A stretch of 64,000 bases of DNA from Betaproteobacteria bacterium (GCA_004297625.1 SCTY01000043.1:1-64000), one strand, 5' to 3'. Counted from the first letter of the stretch, positions 8,970 through 17,077 are shown. Made by a program: numbers and translations. The notes: generated by a model not told the origin, from the letters alone.

Positions 8970-9634
8970 TCCACCGAAATCCTCAATGCTGCGGCGATCG
9001 CCCATGGAGCGAACGCCGCCGTGAAGACGAGCAACGCGCCGAGCAACAACAGCTGCCCGTCGGGCGCAAGCCCTGCCGCCGCCATTTCGACGCTGCCTGC
9101 GCCAAGGATGAGCACCGGGACGTAAAGCGGCAGCACGAGAAGCGCGAGCAGGACGCCGCCGCCGCGCACGCCCAGCGTCAGCGCGGCGCCGATCGCGCCG
9201 ATCATGCTGAGCACCGGCGTGCCAAGCAGCAATGATAGGGCAAGCACGCCGTACAGGGACGACGGAAGGTCGTATTGGAGCGCGATCACCGGCGCGATCG
9301 CGACCAGCGGCAGCCCGGAAACGAGCCAGTGCGCGAAGCCCTTGGCGAGCGCCACCACGCCGGCCGGGGCCGCGCCAAGCAGGATCTGCTCGAGCGTGCC
9401 GTCGGCGTGGTCGGCGGCGAACAGGCGCCCGAGCGACAGCATCGCCGAGAGCAGGGCCGCCACCCAGATGACGCCCGGGGCGATCGAACGCAGCAGGTTC
9501 GGCTCGGCGCCCACGCCCAGAGGGAAAAGGCTCGCCACGATCACGAAGAAGAGCAGCGCGGTCGCCACGTCGCCACGGCGGCGCATGGCGAGCAGCAGGT
9601 CGCGATAGATGAGCGTGCGCGCAACGCCGAGCAC
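8966..9634 (-). CDS. ccmB: ABC transporter permease CcmB
   Basis: 222 residues, GTG start at 9634. Six membrane helices; the segment LLFFVIVASLFPLGVG and GVIWVAALLSAMLSL are typical of CcmB. It pairs with the CcmA ATPase and CcmC/CcmD to release holo-CcmE. The start lies one base past the end of ccmA. Confidence 0.95.
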   Translation of the reverse strand: MLGVARTLIYRDLLLAMRRRGDVATALLFFVIVASLFPLGVGAEPNLLRSIAPGVIWVAALLSAMLSLGRLFAADHADGTLEQILLGAAPAGVVALAKGFAHWLVSGLPLVAIAPVIALQYDLPSSLYGVLALSLLLGTPVLSMIGAIGAALTLGVRGGGVLLALLVLPLYVPVLILGAGSVEMAAAGLAPDGQLLLLGALLVFTAAFAPWAIAAALRISVE

Positions 9635-9635
9635 G

Positions 9636-10253
9636 TCAGGAAGCCCGGTCCAGGTCGATGACGCGCGCCGTGGCGATGCCCGCGTCCTGGTGCGTGGTGA
9701 AGATCACCGCGCCGCTGCGCGCGAGATGCGCTTCGATCAATTCGCGCAGCAGCGCTACGCCCGCCGTATCGAGCGCCGAGAACGGCTCGTCGAGGAGCCA
9801 TAACGGGCGCGAGGCGCTGAGCGCCAGCCGCGCGAGCGCGGCACGTCGCCGCTGGCCTTGCGAGAGCCGCCGCGAGGGCTGCGTTTTCCCGGCAAGGCCG
9901 AAACGCGCCAGCGCCTCCTCGATCGCCTTGCTTTCGGCCGGCATGCCGGCCAGCGCGCAGGAAATGGCCAGATTCTCCGCCGCGGAAAGGTCGTCCTTCA
10001 CCGCCGGCGCGTGTCCGAGATAAACGAGCTGGCTGGAATACTCCTCGCGCAGGCGCGCGATCGGCGTGCCGCGCCAGCTCACCGCACCGCCGGCGGGCGG
10101 CAGCAGGCCGCACAGGATGCGCAGCAGGCTGGTTTTGCCGCTGCCGTTGGCGCCCGCGACGCGCAGCGATTCTCCAGCGCGCAACGCGAACGACAGCCCG
10201 CGGAAAAGCACCCATCCGCCCCGCTCGCATTCCAGTTCCGCCGCTTCGAGCAC
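9636..10253 (-). CDS. ccmA: Cytochrome c biogenesis ATP-binding protein CcmA
   Basis: 205 residues, GTG start at 10253. Walker A GANGSGKTS (about 34-42), ABC signature LSQGQRRR, Walker B LWLLDEP and a switch His in FTTHQD are all present, so the ATPase should be active. Length is normal for CcmA. It is the first recognised ccm gene; a 40-residue membrane peptide gene ends three bases before it. Confidence 0.96.
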   Translation of the reverse strand: MLEAAELECERGGWVLFRGLSFALRAGESLRVAGANGSGKTSLLRILCGLLPPAGGAVSWRGTPIARLREEYSSQLVYLGHAPAVKDDLSAAENLAISCALAGMPAESKAIEEALARFGLAGKTQPSRRLSQGQRRRAALARLALSASRPLWLLDEPFSALDTAGVALLRELIEAHLARSGAVIFTTHQDAGIATARVIDLDRAS

Positions 10254-10256
10254 CCG

Positions 10257-10379
10257 TTATTGTTGCACCACGGCGGGCGCGCCCTGGACCTGTACCATAT
10301 CGGCGACTAACAAGGCTCCGGCGAGCGCCAGGGCGAGCGCCTGGAGCCAGGCGGCGAGTGCAAATTTGAGGTCTACCAT
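10257..10379 (-). CDS. Small single-helix membrane protein leading the ccm operon
   Basis: 40 residues from ATG 10379, with GGGAG seven bases upstream, ending at TAA three bases before the ccmA start. The sequence starts MVDLKFALAAWLQ and is almost entirely one hydrophobic helix (Ala/Leu-rich, about residues 6-30) followed by MVQVQGAPAVVQQ. No family is recognised; its size and position recall accessory peptides such as NapE/CycX-type or cytochrome oxidase small subunits, but that is only a resemblance. The good ribosome site and tight spacing argue that it is real. Probably co-transcribed with ccmA from the promoter region around 10410-10456. Confidence 0.55.
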   Translation of the reverse strand: MVDLKFALAAWLQALALALAGALLVADMVQVQGAPAVVQQ

Positions 10380-10442
10380 TCGGGAGCTCCCGCGTTGTTC
10401 GAATCGATGCCCGCTATTGCGCCCGAAATGTCCGCATCGAGG

Positions 10443-10456
10443 TTGATGCAGATCAA
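10443..10456. promoter_or_regulatory. FNR/DNR-type box, perfect, between ccm and cytochrome genes
   Basis: TTGATGCAGATCAA matches the FNR family consensus TTGAT-N4-ATCAA exactly. It sits between the divergent ccm operon (start 10379) and the cytochrome gene at 10499, so it could act on both. On the minus side its centre is about 42 bases upstream of a plausible ccm transcription start. Confidence 0.8.
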
Positions 10457-10498
10457 AGGCGGAGAGGCTCCCCTACCTATCCTGTCATGGAGGTTGCG

Positions 10499-11221
10499 AT
10501 GATCAAACACGGCACCACGGCACTGACTCTCGCGTTCTCGGCGTGGATGATCGTCGGCGCCGCGCACGCTCAAAGCGAGCGCACCGGCGAGCAGATCGTC
10601 AAGCAGCAGTGCAGCCATTGCCACGAGGCCGGCGTGAACGGCGCGCCGCGCATCGACGACCGGGCCGCCTGGGCGCCACGCATGAAGCGCGGCCTCGACG
10701 CGACCGTGCGCTCGGCGATCCGGGGCCACGGCAAGATGCCGGCTCGCGGCGGCCTGGCGGATCTCACCGACAGCGAGCTGCGCGCCGCGATTCTTTACAT
10801 GTTCAGCCCGCAGACCGCAACCGCGCCGAAGCCCGCGCCGGTAGTGCGCACGCCGCGCGACTTCAACATGAAGCTGGTGGACGGCCTCGAGATCTATCTC
10901 GGCGTGCTGCCCGCGGAAGCGGTGCAGGATGAAAAGCTGCACGGCGGCCACCCGAGCGGCAAAGGCTACTACCACGTCAACGTCTCGGTGCACGACGCGA
11001 AGACGAAGGCCGAGATCAAGGATGCACAGGTGGAAGCGCGGGTCGAGAACCCGGCCACCGGCGGATCGACGAGGAAGCTGCTGCCGATGACCACCAACGA
11101 CACGGTGAGCTACGGCAATTACTTCCGCATGATCGGCTCCGAGCCGTACCGCATCATCGTGCGCGTGAAGCGCCCGGAGTGGAAGGACACCGTCGTCGCC
11201 AGGTTCGACTTCAGACGTTAG
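10499..11221 (+). CDS. Monohaem cytochrome c with a C-terminal beta-rich domain
   Basis: 240 residues from ATG 10499, chosen because GGAGG lies five bases before it; an in-frame ATG four codons earlier lacks a ribosome site. A Sec signal ends at GAAHAQ. The N-terminal half is a c5/class I cytochrome with CSHCH and a distal Met in HGKMPARGG. After a Pro-rich linker (APKPAPVVR) comes a domain of about 120 residues with YYHVNVSVHDAKT, YGNYFRMIG and PYRIIVRVKRP, which looks like a beta-sandwich similar to periplasmic metal-binding Tp34/P19 proteins; that assignment is tentative. Probably periplasmic electron transfer coupled to a metal or ligand site. It is preceded by a perfect FNR-type box. Confidence 0.75.
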   Translation: MIKHGTTALTLAFSAWMIVGAAHAQSERTGEQIVKQQCSHCHEAGVNGAPRIDDRAAWAPRMKRGLDATVRSAIRGHGKMPARGGLADLTDSELRAAILYMFSPQTATAPKPAPVVRTPRDFNMKLVDGLEIYLGVLPAEAVQDEKLHGGHPSGKGYYHVNVSVHDAKTKAEIKDAQVEARVENPATGGSTRKLLPMTTNDTVSYGNYFRMIGSEPYRIIVRVKRPEWKDTVVARFDFRR

Positions 11222-11276
11222 CTGCGAATGGGCCAGGCGATAACCGATTTCTTTAACTTCACTTGAGAGAGGGATT

Positions 11277-11831
11277 ATGAAGAAGCTTGGCCCGATCGAA
11301 TTTTCGCGGGGAGCGTTTGTCGGCGCGGCGCTGCTGGCCTCAGCCTACCTGGGGATATCAGCTGCCGTCGCTCAGGACAGCGTCGATAAGGCGATCGACG
11401 CAAAAATGTCGAAATACGACGCGAAGCTGCCGCTTTGGGCGATCCAGCCGGGCACGGCGCCCCGGATGATCGAGTTGACCTGGTATTTCAACAACATGTG
11501 GTATGGCGCGCAGGCCGGCAACTGGGATCTGGCGCGCTTCGAGGTCTACAGGGCCGAAGAAACGGTCAAACCCATCTATGTGGTGAGGCAGAAGCGCGAA
11601 GCCACGTTGAAGCCGTGGGCGGAGTACGCGCTGCCGGCGCTGATCAAGGCGATCGAGGCGAAGGACAAGAAGGCGTTCGTCAAGGCCTACGACGAGGCGA
11701 TCGAAGGCTGCAACAGCTGCCACGCGGCGAGCAGCGGCGGGCCGCTGAAGAGCATGGCGGCCTTCAAGATCACGCGGCCCAAGGCGCCGATGTTCAGCAA
11801 CATCGACTTCAAAGGGCCTAAAGAGAAGTAA
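11277..11831 (+). CDS. Cytochrome c556/c'-like periplasmic cytochrome
   Basis: 184 residues. Signal peptide about 1-32 (ending AVAQ), then an alpha-helical domain and one haem motif CNSCH about 40 residues from the end, the layout of class II (c556/c') cytochromes but with a longer C-terminal tail. It is a paralogue of the gene at 29854, sharing the pattern FNNMWYGAQAGNWDLA versus FQNMYFAAHNGNWALA. A GAGAGGG ribosome site precedes ATG 11277. A hairpin terminator follows. Role: soluble electron carrier or ligand-binding protein of the cytochrome island. Confidence 0.8.
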   Translation: MKKLGPIEFSRGAFVGAALLASAYLGISAAVAQDSVDKAIDAKMSKYDAKLPLWAIQPGTAPRMIELTWYFNNMWYGAQAGNWDLARFEVYRAEETVKPIYVVRQKREATLKPWAEYALPALIKAIEAKDKKAFVKAYDEAIEGCNSCHAASSGGPLKSMAAFKITRPKAPMFSNIDFKGPKEK

Positions 11832-11843
11832 GGCGGAGCGATG

Positions 11844-11870
11844 AAAAAGCCGGCGCGAGCCGGCGTTTTT
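11844..11870 (+). terminator. Rho-independent terminator after the c556-like gene
   Basis: A GCCGGC stem (11849-11854 with 11859-11864) around GCGA, flanked by an A-run on the left and GTTTTT on the right. It ends the transcription unit begun at about 10490. Confidence 0.85.
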
Positions 11871-11880
11871 ATGCCGCGCG

Positions 11881-12757
11881 CTTCTTCGGCGCCGGAATCA
11901 GCTTGAGCAGCTGGCGGCGAAGCGGTCGTCGTTCGTCTATCGCATCAAGACCTGCCTCGCCTGCCACGAAGAGCAGGCGAAGCATGCGTTCGGCTCCATC
12001 CACTATCAGTGGAAGGCACCGGCGCCCAACCTGGTGAACGCCGGCGGCGGGAAGATCGGCAAGATCAACTCGACGAACGACTTCTGCACCAACCCGTCGT
12101 TCCAGTGGATCGGCATCCTCGCCAACGACCAGGGCAAGGTGATCGGCAACGGCTGCTCCAAATGCCATGCAGGGCTCGGCCTCAAGCCTTCCGACACCAT
12201 GAGCCAGGCGCAGCTCGAGAATGTCGACCGCCTCGTCTGCCACGCCCCCAACTACCGGCGCGAAGTGATCAAGAAGGAAGACGGCGCGCTCGCCTGGGTG
12301 CCGGTGGCGCGCGGCAACGCCGAGCTCATGACGAACATCGCGCAAAGCGTCGGCAAGCCGACGAACCTCAATTGCCTCAGCTGCCATGTCGGCATGCAGT
12401 GCATCCAGTGCCACAAGTTCAAGGAGCACAAGGTCGAAGGCGCGGGCACGCAGATGAGCGGGATGGATTGGCCGACAAACGAGCAGCGCCCGTATTGCGA
12501 TCGAATTCGCCCGCAACGTGAAGCCGGCGGCGAGCGCGCTCGGCGGCGCCAAGGGCTTCCGCGGCAAGGAGATCACGGCGAGGGACGTGAGCTACGTCGA
12601 AGTGGAGCGCTGGCTAGGCCTGTTCCACGAAGTCGTGCCGAAGGCGCAGGCGCTCAAGTGCAACGACTGCCACGGCGCGAACGCTAGCCGGCTGGACTGG
12701 AAAGCGCTCGGCTATCGGGGCGATCCGCAAAAGACCGGCGGGCGAAAGCTTCGCTGA
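11881..12757 (+). pseudogene. Decayed multihaem cytochrome c gene
   Basis: The frame from 11881 encodes a multihaem protein without start codon or signal peptide: haem motifs CLACH, CSKCH, CLSCH and CIQCH are intact, while VDRLVCH has lost the first Cys of what was probably CLVCH. Around 12480 the frame shifts; a second frame continues to 12757 with AKGFRGKEITARDVSYV and another haem motif CNDCH. The 5' part was probably lost by a deletion that placed the remnant directly behind the terminator at 11870. At least six haems in the ancestor; subfamily not recognised. The 3' end overlaps hemG on the other strand. Confidence 0.75.
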
Positions 12758-13226
12758 AGCGGTCCACCGCGTCCCAGTCGGTGTATTCGTAGTCGCGCGA
12801 CATATCGGTATCGCGGCCCGTCAGCGTCACGAAGGCGCGCATCACCAGGCGCTTGAGCGGGCCGTACTTGCTGTACTGCAGGGCTCCGGCGAACGTGGCC
12901 GTCGCCTGCGGCTGCCAGCCCACCTGGCGCAGGAAGCGCTGCAGGTAGCGCTCCTTCGCGCTCAGGCTCACCGAGAAAAACGCCCCCGGCCGGGCCGCGA
13001 GCGCGGCCCGATTCTTGCGCAGTAGGTCGCGCAAGCTCGCGGGGTGATGCCCGTAGTGAATCGACGCGCCGACCACCACCGCTTCGTAGCCCAGGAGGTC
13101 GGCTTCCGCGCACGCCGGCAGCACATCCACCCGATGGCCGTGGCTGCGCAAGGCGGCGGCGACGCGCTCGGCGATGCGAGCGGTGTGGCCTTCAATGGTT
13201 GCGTACAGGACAAGTATGCGCGCCAT
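12684..13226 (-). CDS. hemG: Flavodoxin-fold protoporphyrinogen IX dehydrogenase, HemG type
   Basis: 180 residues from ATG 13226 (MARILVLYAT). The FMN phosphate loop ATIEGHTARIAERV and the later SIHYGHHPASLRDLLRKN and FSVSLSAKER segments are those of HemG, the quinone-dependent enzyme that oxidises protoporphyrinogen IX without oxygen. This fits an anaerobic organism with a heavy haem demand. Its last 74 bases are antisense to the decayed cytochrome gene, and the C-terminal tail after AFARRSFADRPD is probably a run-on created by that junction. The FNR-type box at 13261 lies 35 bases upstream of its start but is better placed for the gene on the other strand. Confidence 0.85.
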   Translation of the reverse strand: MARILVLYATIEGHTARIAERVAAALRSHGHRVDVLPACAEADLLGYEAVVVGASIHYGHHPASLRDLLRKNRAALAARPGAFFSVSLSAKERYLQRFLRQVGWQPQATATFAGALQYSKYGPLKRLVMRAFVTLTGRDTDMSRDYEYTDWDAVDRFSEAFARRSFADRPDSRALSSPAG

Positions 13227-13260
13227 GTGCGCAGGAAACACCAGTGCGCTATAAACACGG

Positions 13261-13274
13261 TTGACCTGGATCAA
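13261..13274. promoter_or_regulatory. FNR/DNR-type box upstream of the CbcL-like gene
   Basis: TTGACCTGGATCAA, one mismatch from the consensus. It lies between divergent hemG and the ten-haem cytochrome gene at 13313. A TAGGGT hexamer at 13297-13302 falls at the spacing expected for a -10 element with the box centred near -41, although that would leave almost no leader. Confidence 0.65.
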
Positions 13275-13312
13275 GCGTCAACCTTGACCCCTTCTTTAGG
13301 GTAACGTCCGCG

Positions 13313-15508
13313 ATGAAAATCCTCTCGTTGTTCGTGGCCGCGCTGGGCCTGTTCTCCGCGGGCGGTGCGTTCGCCCAATCACCGGAAAAATTACTCGAGA
13401 CGAAGGGCTGCCTCGGCTGCCATGCGGCGGACGTGCAGAAGGTCGGTCCTGCGTGGAAGGACGTCGCCGCGAAGTACGCCGGCGATGCGCAGGCGCAAGC
13501 GAAGCTTTCCGCGAAGCTGAAGGAAGGCAAGGACCATCCGATCAAGGCCGAGGCTTCGGACGCCGAGCTGAGCGCCATGCTGAAGGTGGTGCTGTCCACG
13601 CAAGCCGCGCCGGCTGCACGCGCCAAGGCCCCGGCCAAGGCGGCGGAAGCCGAGAAGCCCGTGCTCGACAACGCCACCTGCCTCGGCTGCCACGGCAACG
13701 AAGGCTTCGCGATGCCCGGGCCCGACGGCAAGCCGCGCCCGCTGCACGTGGTGAAGGAAAAGTTCGAGCTCAGCGTGCACGCCAAGCGCCAGTGCGTCGA
13801 GTGCCACCAGGACATCACCGAGATCCCGCACAAGCGGACCGGCCCGATCAAGGTGAGCTGCGTCGAGTGCCACGAGCGGCTGTGGCGGGCAGCGGAAGAG
13901 GACAAGTCCGCCGAGCCCCAATACAAGCGCCTGGGCGTGGTGGTCGACCAGATCCAGCGCTACATGAAGTCGGTGCACGCGCGGCCCCGGCGCGACGACC
14001 AGTCGCGCACCAACGCCACCTGCTACAACTGCCACGACGCGCATTACATCTACCCGCTCGGCAGCACCGGGCGCGCCGACTGGCGCATGAACATTCCTTT
14101 CGTGTGCGGCAAGTGCCACGCCAAGGAGCTGCAGCTCTACACGACCTCGGTCCACGGGCAGGAGGTGCTGAAGCAGGGTAATCCCGCAGCCGCGATCTGC
14201 TCCGACTGCCACACCACGCACGACATCGAGTCGCCGAAGGTCGTTTCGGCGAAGCTCGCAATCGTCAAGAACTGCGGCGGCTGCCACGCCGAGAGCTTCA
14301 AGACCTACACCGAGACCTACCACGGCCAGGTGAACAGGCTCGGTTACGCCTACACCGCCAAGTGCTACGACTGCCACGGCGGCCACACCATCCAGCGGGT
14401 GAGCGACCCGGCAGCGAAGGTGCATCCGAACAACCGGCTCGCCACCTGCCAGCAGTGCCACAAGGACGCGACGCGCGGCTTCCTCACATTCGAGCCGCAC
14501 GCGACGTCGCACGATTTCCGCAGCTATCCGGAGGTCTGGATCGCGACCAAGTTCATGGTCGCGCTGCTCATCTCCGTGTTCGTGTTCTTCTGGAGCCATA
14601 CGGCGCTCTGGTTCTACCGCGAGTGGAAAGACCGCCGCGAGCGCAAGCTGCGGCCGCACGTCACCGGAGTCGACGTGCCGCATCCGCACGAAAAGCAGTA
14701 TCAGCGCTTCGGCCCGGTCTGGCGCCTGGCGCACCTGCTGTTCGCGATAAGCGTGATGACGCTGGTGCTCACCGGGATGGCGGTGTTCTTCGGCGATACG
14801 CAATGGGCGAAGGTGGTGGTGGCGATGTTCGGCAGCCCGAAAGTCGCCGCCCTCGTGCACCGCACCGCCGCGGCCGTCATGCTCGGCATCTTCTTCATCC
14901 ATCTCGTGTACCTGGTGATGCGCATCGGGCGCAAATGGCGCACCTTCAACTGGTTCGGCCCGGCATCCCTGGTGCCGAACTGGCAGGACCTCAAGGACAT
15001 CATCGCGATGTTCGAGTGGTTCCTCGGAAAACGGCCGCGCCCGCAGTTCGACCGCTGGACCTACTGGGAGAAGTTCGACTACTGGGCGGTGTTCTGGGGC
15101 ATGGCGATCATCGGCGGCAGCGGCATGATGCTCGCCTTCCCGACGGTCACCGCGTCGATCCTGCCGGGCTGGGTGTTCAACGTGGCGACGATCGTCCACG
15201 GCGAGGAAGCCGTGCTGGCGGCGGTGTTCCTGTTCACCGTGCACTTCTTCAACAACCACTTCCGGCCCGACAAGTTCCCGCTCGACGTGGTGATGTTCAC
15301 GGGCGCCGTGCCGCTCGAGGAGTTCAAGCGCGAGCACACGCTCGAATACAAGCGGCTGAAGGACTCGGGCGAGCTCGAAAAGCACCTCGTGGATGCGCCG
15401 TCGCGGCCGATGACCATCGGCTCGACGATCCTCGGCTTCCTCCTGATCTCCTTCGGCCTGGCGCTGCTCGTGATGGTCCTTACAGGATTCTTACAACGGG
15501 CCGGCTGA
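13313..15508 (+). CDS. CbcL-like inner-membrane cytochrome: c8 domain + nine-haem domain + cytochrome b domain
   Basis: 731 residues. Signal peptide about 1-21. Domain 1 (about 22-97) is a small class I cytochrome with CLGCH at 33. After an Ala/Lys linker, domain 2 (about 118-385) has nine CxxCH motifs: CLGCH, CVECH, CVECH, CYNCH, CGKCH, CSDCH, CGGCH, CYDCH, CQQCH. From about 410 a membrane domain with several helices and conserved His residues resembles the dihaem cytochrome b of FdnI/HydC. Nine c haems fused to that b domain is the architecture of Geobacter CbcL, a quinol oxidase of low-potential metal reduction. The extra N-terminal domain is a near copy of the stand-alone cytochromes at 15616 and 39929. 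Probably a quinol:periplasmic cytochrome oxidoreductase. FNR-type box upstream. Confidence 0.85.
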   Translation: MKILSLFVAALGLFSAGGAFAQSPEKLLETKGCLGCHAADVQKVGPAWKDVAAKYAGDAQAQAKLSAKLKEGKDHPIKAEASDAELSAMLKVVLSTQAAPAARAKAPAKAAEAEKPVLDNATCLGCHGNEGFAMPGPDGKPRPLHVVKEKFELSVHAKRQCVECHQDITEIPHKRTGPIKVSCVECHERLWRAAEEDKSAEPQYKRLGVVVDQIQRYMKSVHARPRRDDQSRTNATCYNCHDAHYIYPLGSTGRADWRMNIPFVCGKCHAKELQLYTTSVHGQEVLKQGNPAAAICSDCHTTHDIESPKVVSAKLAIVKNCGGCHAESFKTYTETYHGQVNRLGYAYTAKCYDCHGGHTIQRVSDPAAKVHPNNRLATCQQCHKDATRGFLTFEPHATSHDFRSYPEVWIATKFMVALLISVFVFFWSHTALWFYREWKDRRERKLRPHVTGVDVPHPHEKQYQRFGPVWRLAHLLFAISVMTLVLTGMAVFFGDTQWAKVVVAMFGSPKVAALVHRTAAAVMLGIFFIHLVYLVMRIGRKWRTFNWFGPASLVPNWQDLKDIIAMFEWFLGKRPRPQFDRWTYWEKFDYWAVFWGMAIIGGSGMMLAFPTVTASILPGWVFNVATIVHGEEAVLAAVFLFTVHFFNNHFRPDKFPLDVVMFTGAVPLEEFKREHTLEYKRLKDSGELEKHLVDAPSRPMTIGSTILGFLLISFGLALLVMVLTGFLQRAG

Positions 15509-15519
15509 TCCACCGCGGC

Positions 15520-15533
15520 TTGAGATAGATCAA
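15520..15533 (+). promoter_or_regulatory. FNR/DNR-type box upstream of small cytochrome
   Basis: TTGAGATAGATCAA, one mismatch from consensus. A TACGTT hexamer at 15555-15560 lies 21 bases downstream, the class II activator spacing, giving a leader of about 48 bases to ATG 15616. Confidence 0.7.
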
Positions 15534-15615
15534 CCCGACTGGGAAAGCGCTTGCTACGTTCCTCCAAGAAAGAGCGAATGTTGGTGGCGTATAACACCTT
15601 ACGAACGGAGGGGCT

Positions 15616-15906
15616 ATGAAGGCAGTGTTGATGGCGATAGCAGCGGCAGGATTGCTGGCGGCGGGCTCGAGCCAGGCGCAAACGGGCATGGAGGTGCTGA
15701 AGACGAAGGGATGTCTCGGCTGCCACGCCTTCGACAAGAAGAAGGTGGGTCCGGCGTACAAGGACGTCGCGGCGAAGCACAGAGGCGAGAAAGATGCGCA
15801 GGCCCAACTCGTCGCGAAGATCAAGGCCGGTAACCCACACCCGAAATTGAACGTGACCGACGCGGAGCTGAACGCGGCGGTGAAGCAGGTCCTGTCGACC
15901 AAGTAA
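15616..15906 (+). CDS. Small monohaem class I cytochrome c (c551/c552 type)
   Basis: 96 residues: signal peptide about 1-22 (ending SQAQ), haem motif CLGCH, then KKKVGPAYKDVAAKH and a C-terminal helix; the order fits cytochrome c8. A Met that could be the sixth ligand is not evident in the usual place, where NPHPKLNVTD stands, so the distal ligand may be unusual. Very similar to domain 1 of the preceding ten-haem fusion and to the gene at 39929. Ribosome site GGAGGGG. Likely soluble periplasmic shuttle taking electrons from the CbcL-like protein. Confidence 0.88.
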   Translation: MKAVLMAIAAAGLLAAGSSQAQTGMEVLKTKGCLGCHAFDKKKVGPAYKDVAAKHRGEKDAQAQLVAKIKAGNPHPKLNVTDAELNAAVKQVLSTK

Positions 15907-15922
15907 CGCGCGCTCGGGCGGC

Positions 15923-15949
15923 AAAGCCGGCTGCGGCCGGCTTTTTTTT
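15923..15949 (+). terminator. Rho-independent terminator
   Basis: AAAGCCGGC and GCCGGCTTT arms around TGCG followed by a run of eight T. It ends the 15616 transcript; the T-run merges into the first of two FNR-type boxes of the next operon. Confidence 0.9.
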
Positions 15950-15961
15950 GATGGGGATCAA
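15948..15961 (+). promoter_or_regulatory. FNR/DNR-type box, distal, perfect
   Basis: TTGATGGGGATCAA matches the consensus exactly and uses the last two T of the terminator run. It is 37 bases upstream (centre to centre) of a second box, giving the operon at 16097 a tandem arrangement. Confidence 0.75.
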
Positions 15962-15984
15962 ATGAAAGCGCGCCGGTGGCGCGC

Positions 15985-15998
15985 TTGATCCAGGTCAA
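15985..15998 (+). promoter_or_regulatory. FNR/DNR-type box, proximal
   Basis: TTGATCCAGGTCAA, one mismatch. TAGTTT at 16020-16025 is placed as a -10 element for class II activation, predicting a start near 16033 and a leader of about 60 bases. Confidence 0.7.
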
Positions 15999-16063
15999 CC
16001 GCACATCGCGGTTGATTGCTAGTTTGCCCCCATAGCCGGGCAATATGCGGCCAGGAGGGAAAG

Positions 16064-16090
16064 ATGAGTATGCACTTCGCGAGGACGTGA
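16064..16090 (+). CDS. Possible eight-residue leader peptide
   Basis: AGGAGGGAAAG followed by ATG and the short frame MSMHFART ending TGA at 16088-16090, six bases before the start of the hexahaem gene. This is the best ribosome site in the region, while ATG 16097 has only GAGG twelve bases upstream. Translation of the peptide could couple initiation of the main gene. Could also be chance. Confidence 0.35.
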   Translation: MSMHFART

Positions 16091-16096
16091 TTTGAT

Positions 16097-17077
16097 ATGC
16101 CGAAACACATCTCTCGGATCCTCGCCATCCTTGCTGCCGGTCTTGCCATCGCCTTAGTCGCCAAGTGGTATTTCACTACCGGTTCGTTCTACGAGTTCGG
16201 CCACTACCGCGGCGACTCGGTCGCCGAAATCGCCGCCAAGCAGCCGGTGCTGCAGACCTCGGGCTACTGCAAGAGCTGTCACAGCGAACGGCACTTGCAG
16301 TGGTCCGCCGCCAACCACAAGAGCGTGCAATGCGAGGTGTGCCACGGCGCGGGCGAAGGTCATCCGCAGAAGGGCAAGCTGCCCATTCCCTCCGACACGC
16401 GGAAGCTTTGCAGCCTGTGCCATGAGCGGATGCCGGGCCGACCCGCGGCGCAGCCGCAGATCGTTCTCGCCGAACACGGCGCGGAACAGCAATGCATCGT
16501 CTGCCACAACCCGCACGCGCCCAAGATCACCGGCGTGGTGGCGAAGGTGAGCGGCGATGCCGCGGCGGGAGCCAAGAAACACGCGGCGGCCTGCGCCGCC
16601 TGCCACGGCGCAAACGCGATCAGCGCGAACGACGCCTGGCCGAACCTCGCCGGCCAGCACGCTGCCTATCTCGTCAGAATCCTTGGCGCCTTCAAGTCCG
16701 GTGCGCAGACCGACGTGATGATGTCATCCGTCGCCAAGGATTTGAGCGATCCGGAGATCCAGAACCTCGCCGCCTACTATGCCGGCTTGACCTGCAATGC
16801 GGCAGCCGCGGAGAAAGCGGCGGGCGACGCTGCCGCGGGCAAGCTCCTCGCGAAGAATTGCGCCGCCTGTCACGGCGAAGCCGGCGCAGCTCCCAATCCC
16901 GCGTGGCCGAATCTGGCGGGCCAGAAGGGCGTCTACCTTGCGAACGCCCTCAAGGCATTCAGGGCCGGCTTGCGCAAAGATCCCATGATGGCGGGCGTGG
17001 CGCGGGGGCTGAGCGATGCCGACATTGTGAATCTTGCCGCCTACTACGCGGCGCAAAGTTGCGGGAAAAAGCCATGA
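16097..17077 (+). CDS. Membrane-anchored hexahaem cytochrome: four-haem domain fused to two c4-type domains
   Basis: 326 residues. One N-terminal helix (about 8-24) anchors the protein to the inner membrane. A first periplasmic domain carries CKSCH, CEVCH, CSLCH and CIVCH; two class I domains of cytochrome c4 type follow, each with CAACH and the c4 pattern AWPNLAGQ...YL...AF. The c4 repeats also carry Met ligands ([16 protein letters not shown]). It is the first gene of an operon whose next members encode a Tat Fe-S protein and an NrfD-type membrane protein, so it should accept electrons from, or donate to, that module. The fusion of a tetrahaem domain with c4 repeats is unusual. Confidence 0.85.
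   Translation: MPKHISRILAILAAGLAIALVAKWYFTTGSFYEFGHYRGDSVAEIAAKQPVLQTSGYCKSCHSERHLQWSAANHKSVQCEVCHGAGEGHPQKGKLPIPSDTRKLCSLCHERMPGRPAAQPQIVLAEHGAEQQCIVCHNPHAPKITGVVAKVSGDAAAGAKKHAAACAACHGANAISANDAWPNLAGQHAAYLVRILGAFKSGAQTDVMMSSVAKDLSDPEIQNLAAYYAGLTCNAAAAEKAAGDAAAGKLLAKNCAACHGEAGAAPNPAWPNLAGQKGVYLANALKAFRAGLRKDPMMAGVARGLSDADIVNLAAYYAAQSCGKKP

Noticed and set aside
13391..15385. Very long open frame antisense to the CbcL-like gene
   Set aside because: It mirrors codon bias of the high-GC coding strand, has no domain or ribosome site, and the plus strand shows ten haem motifs. The same holds for other long antisense frames in the window.
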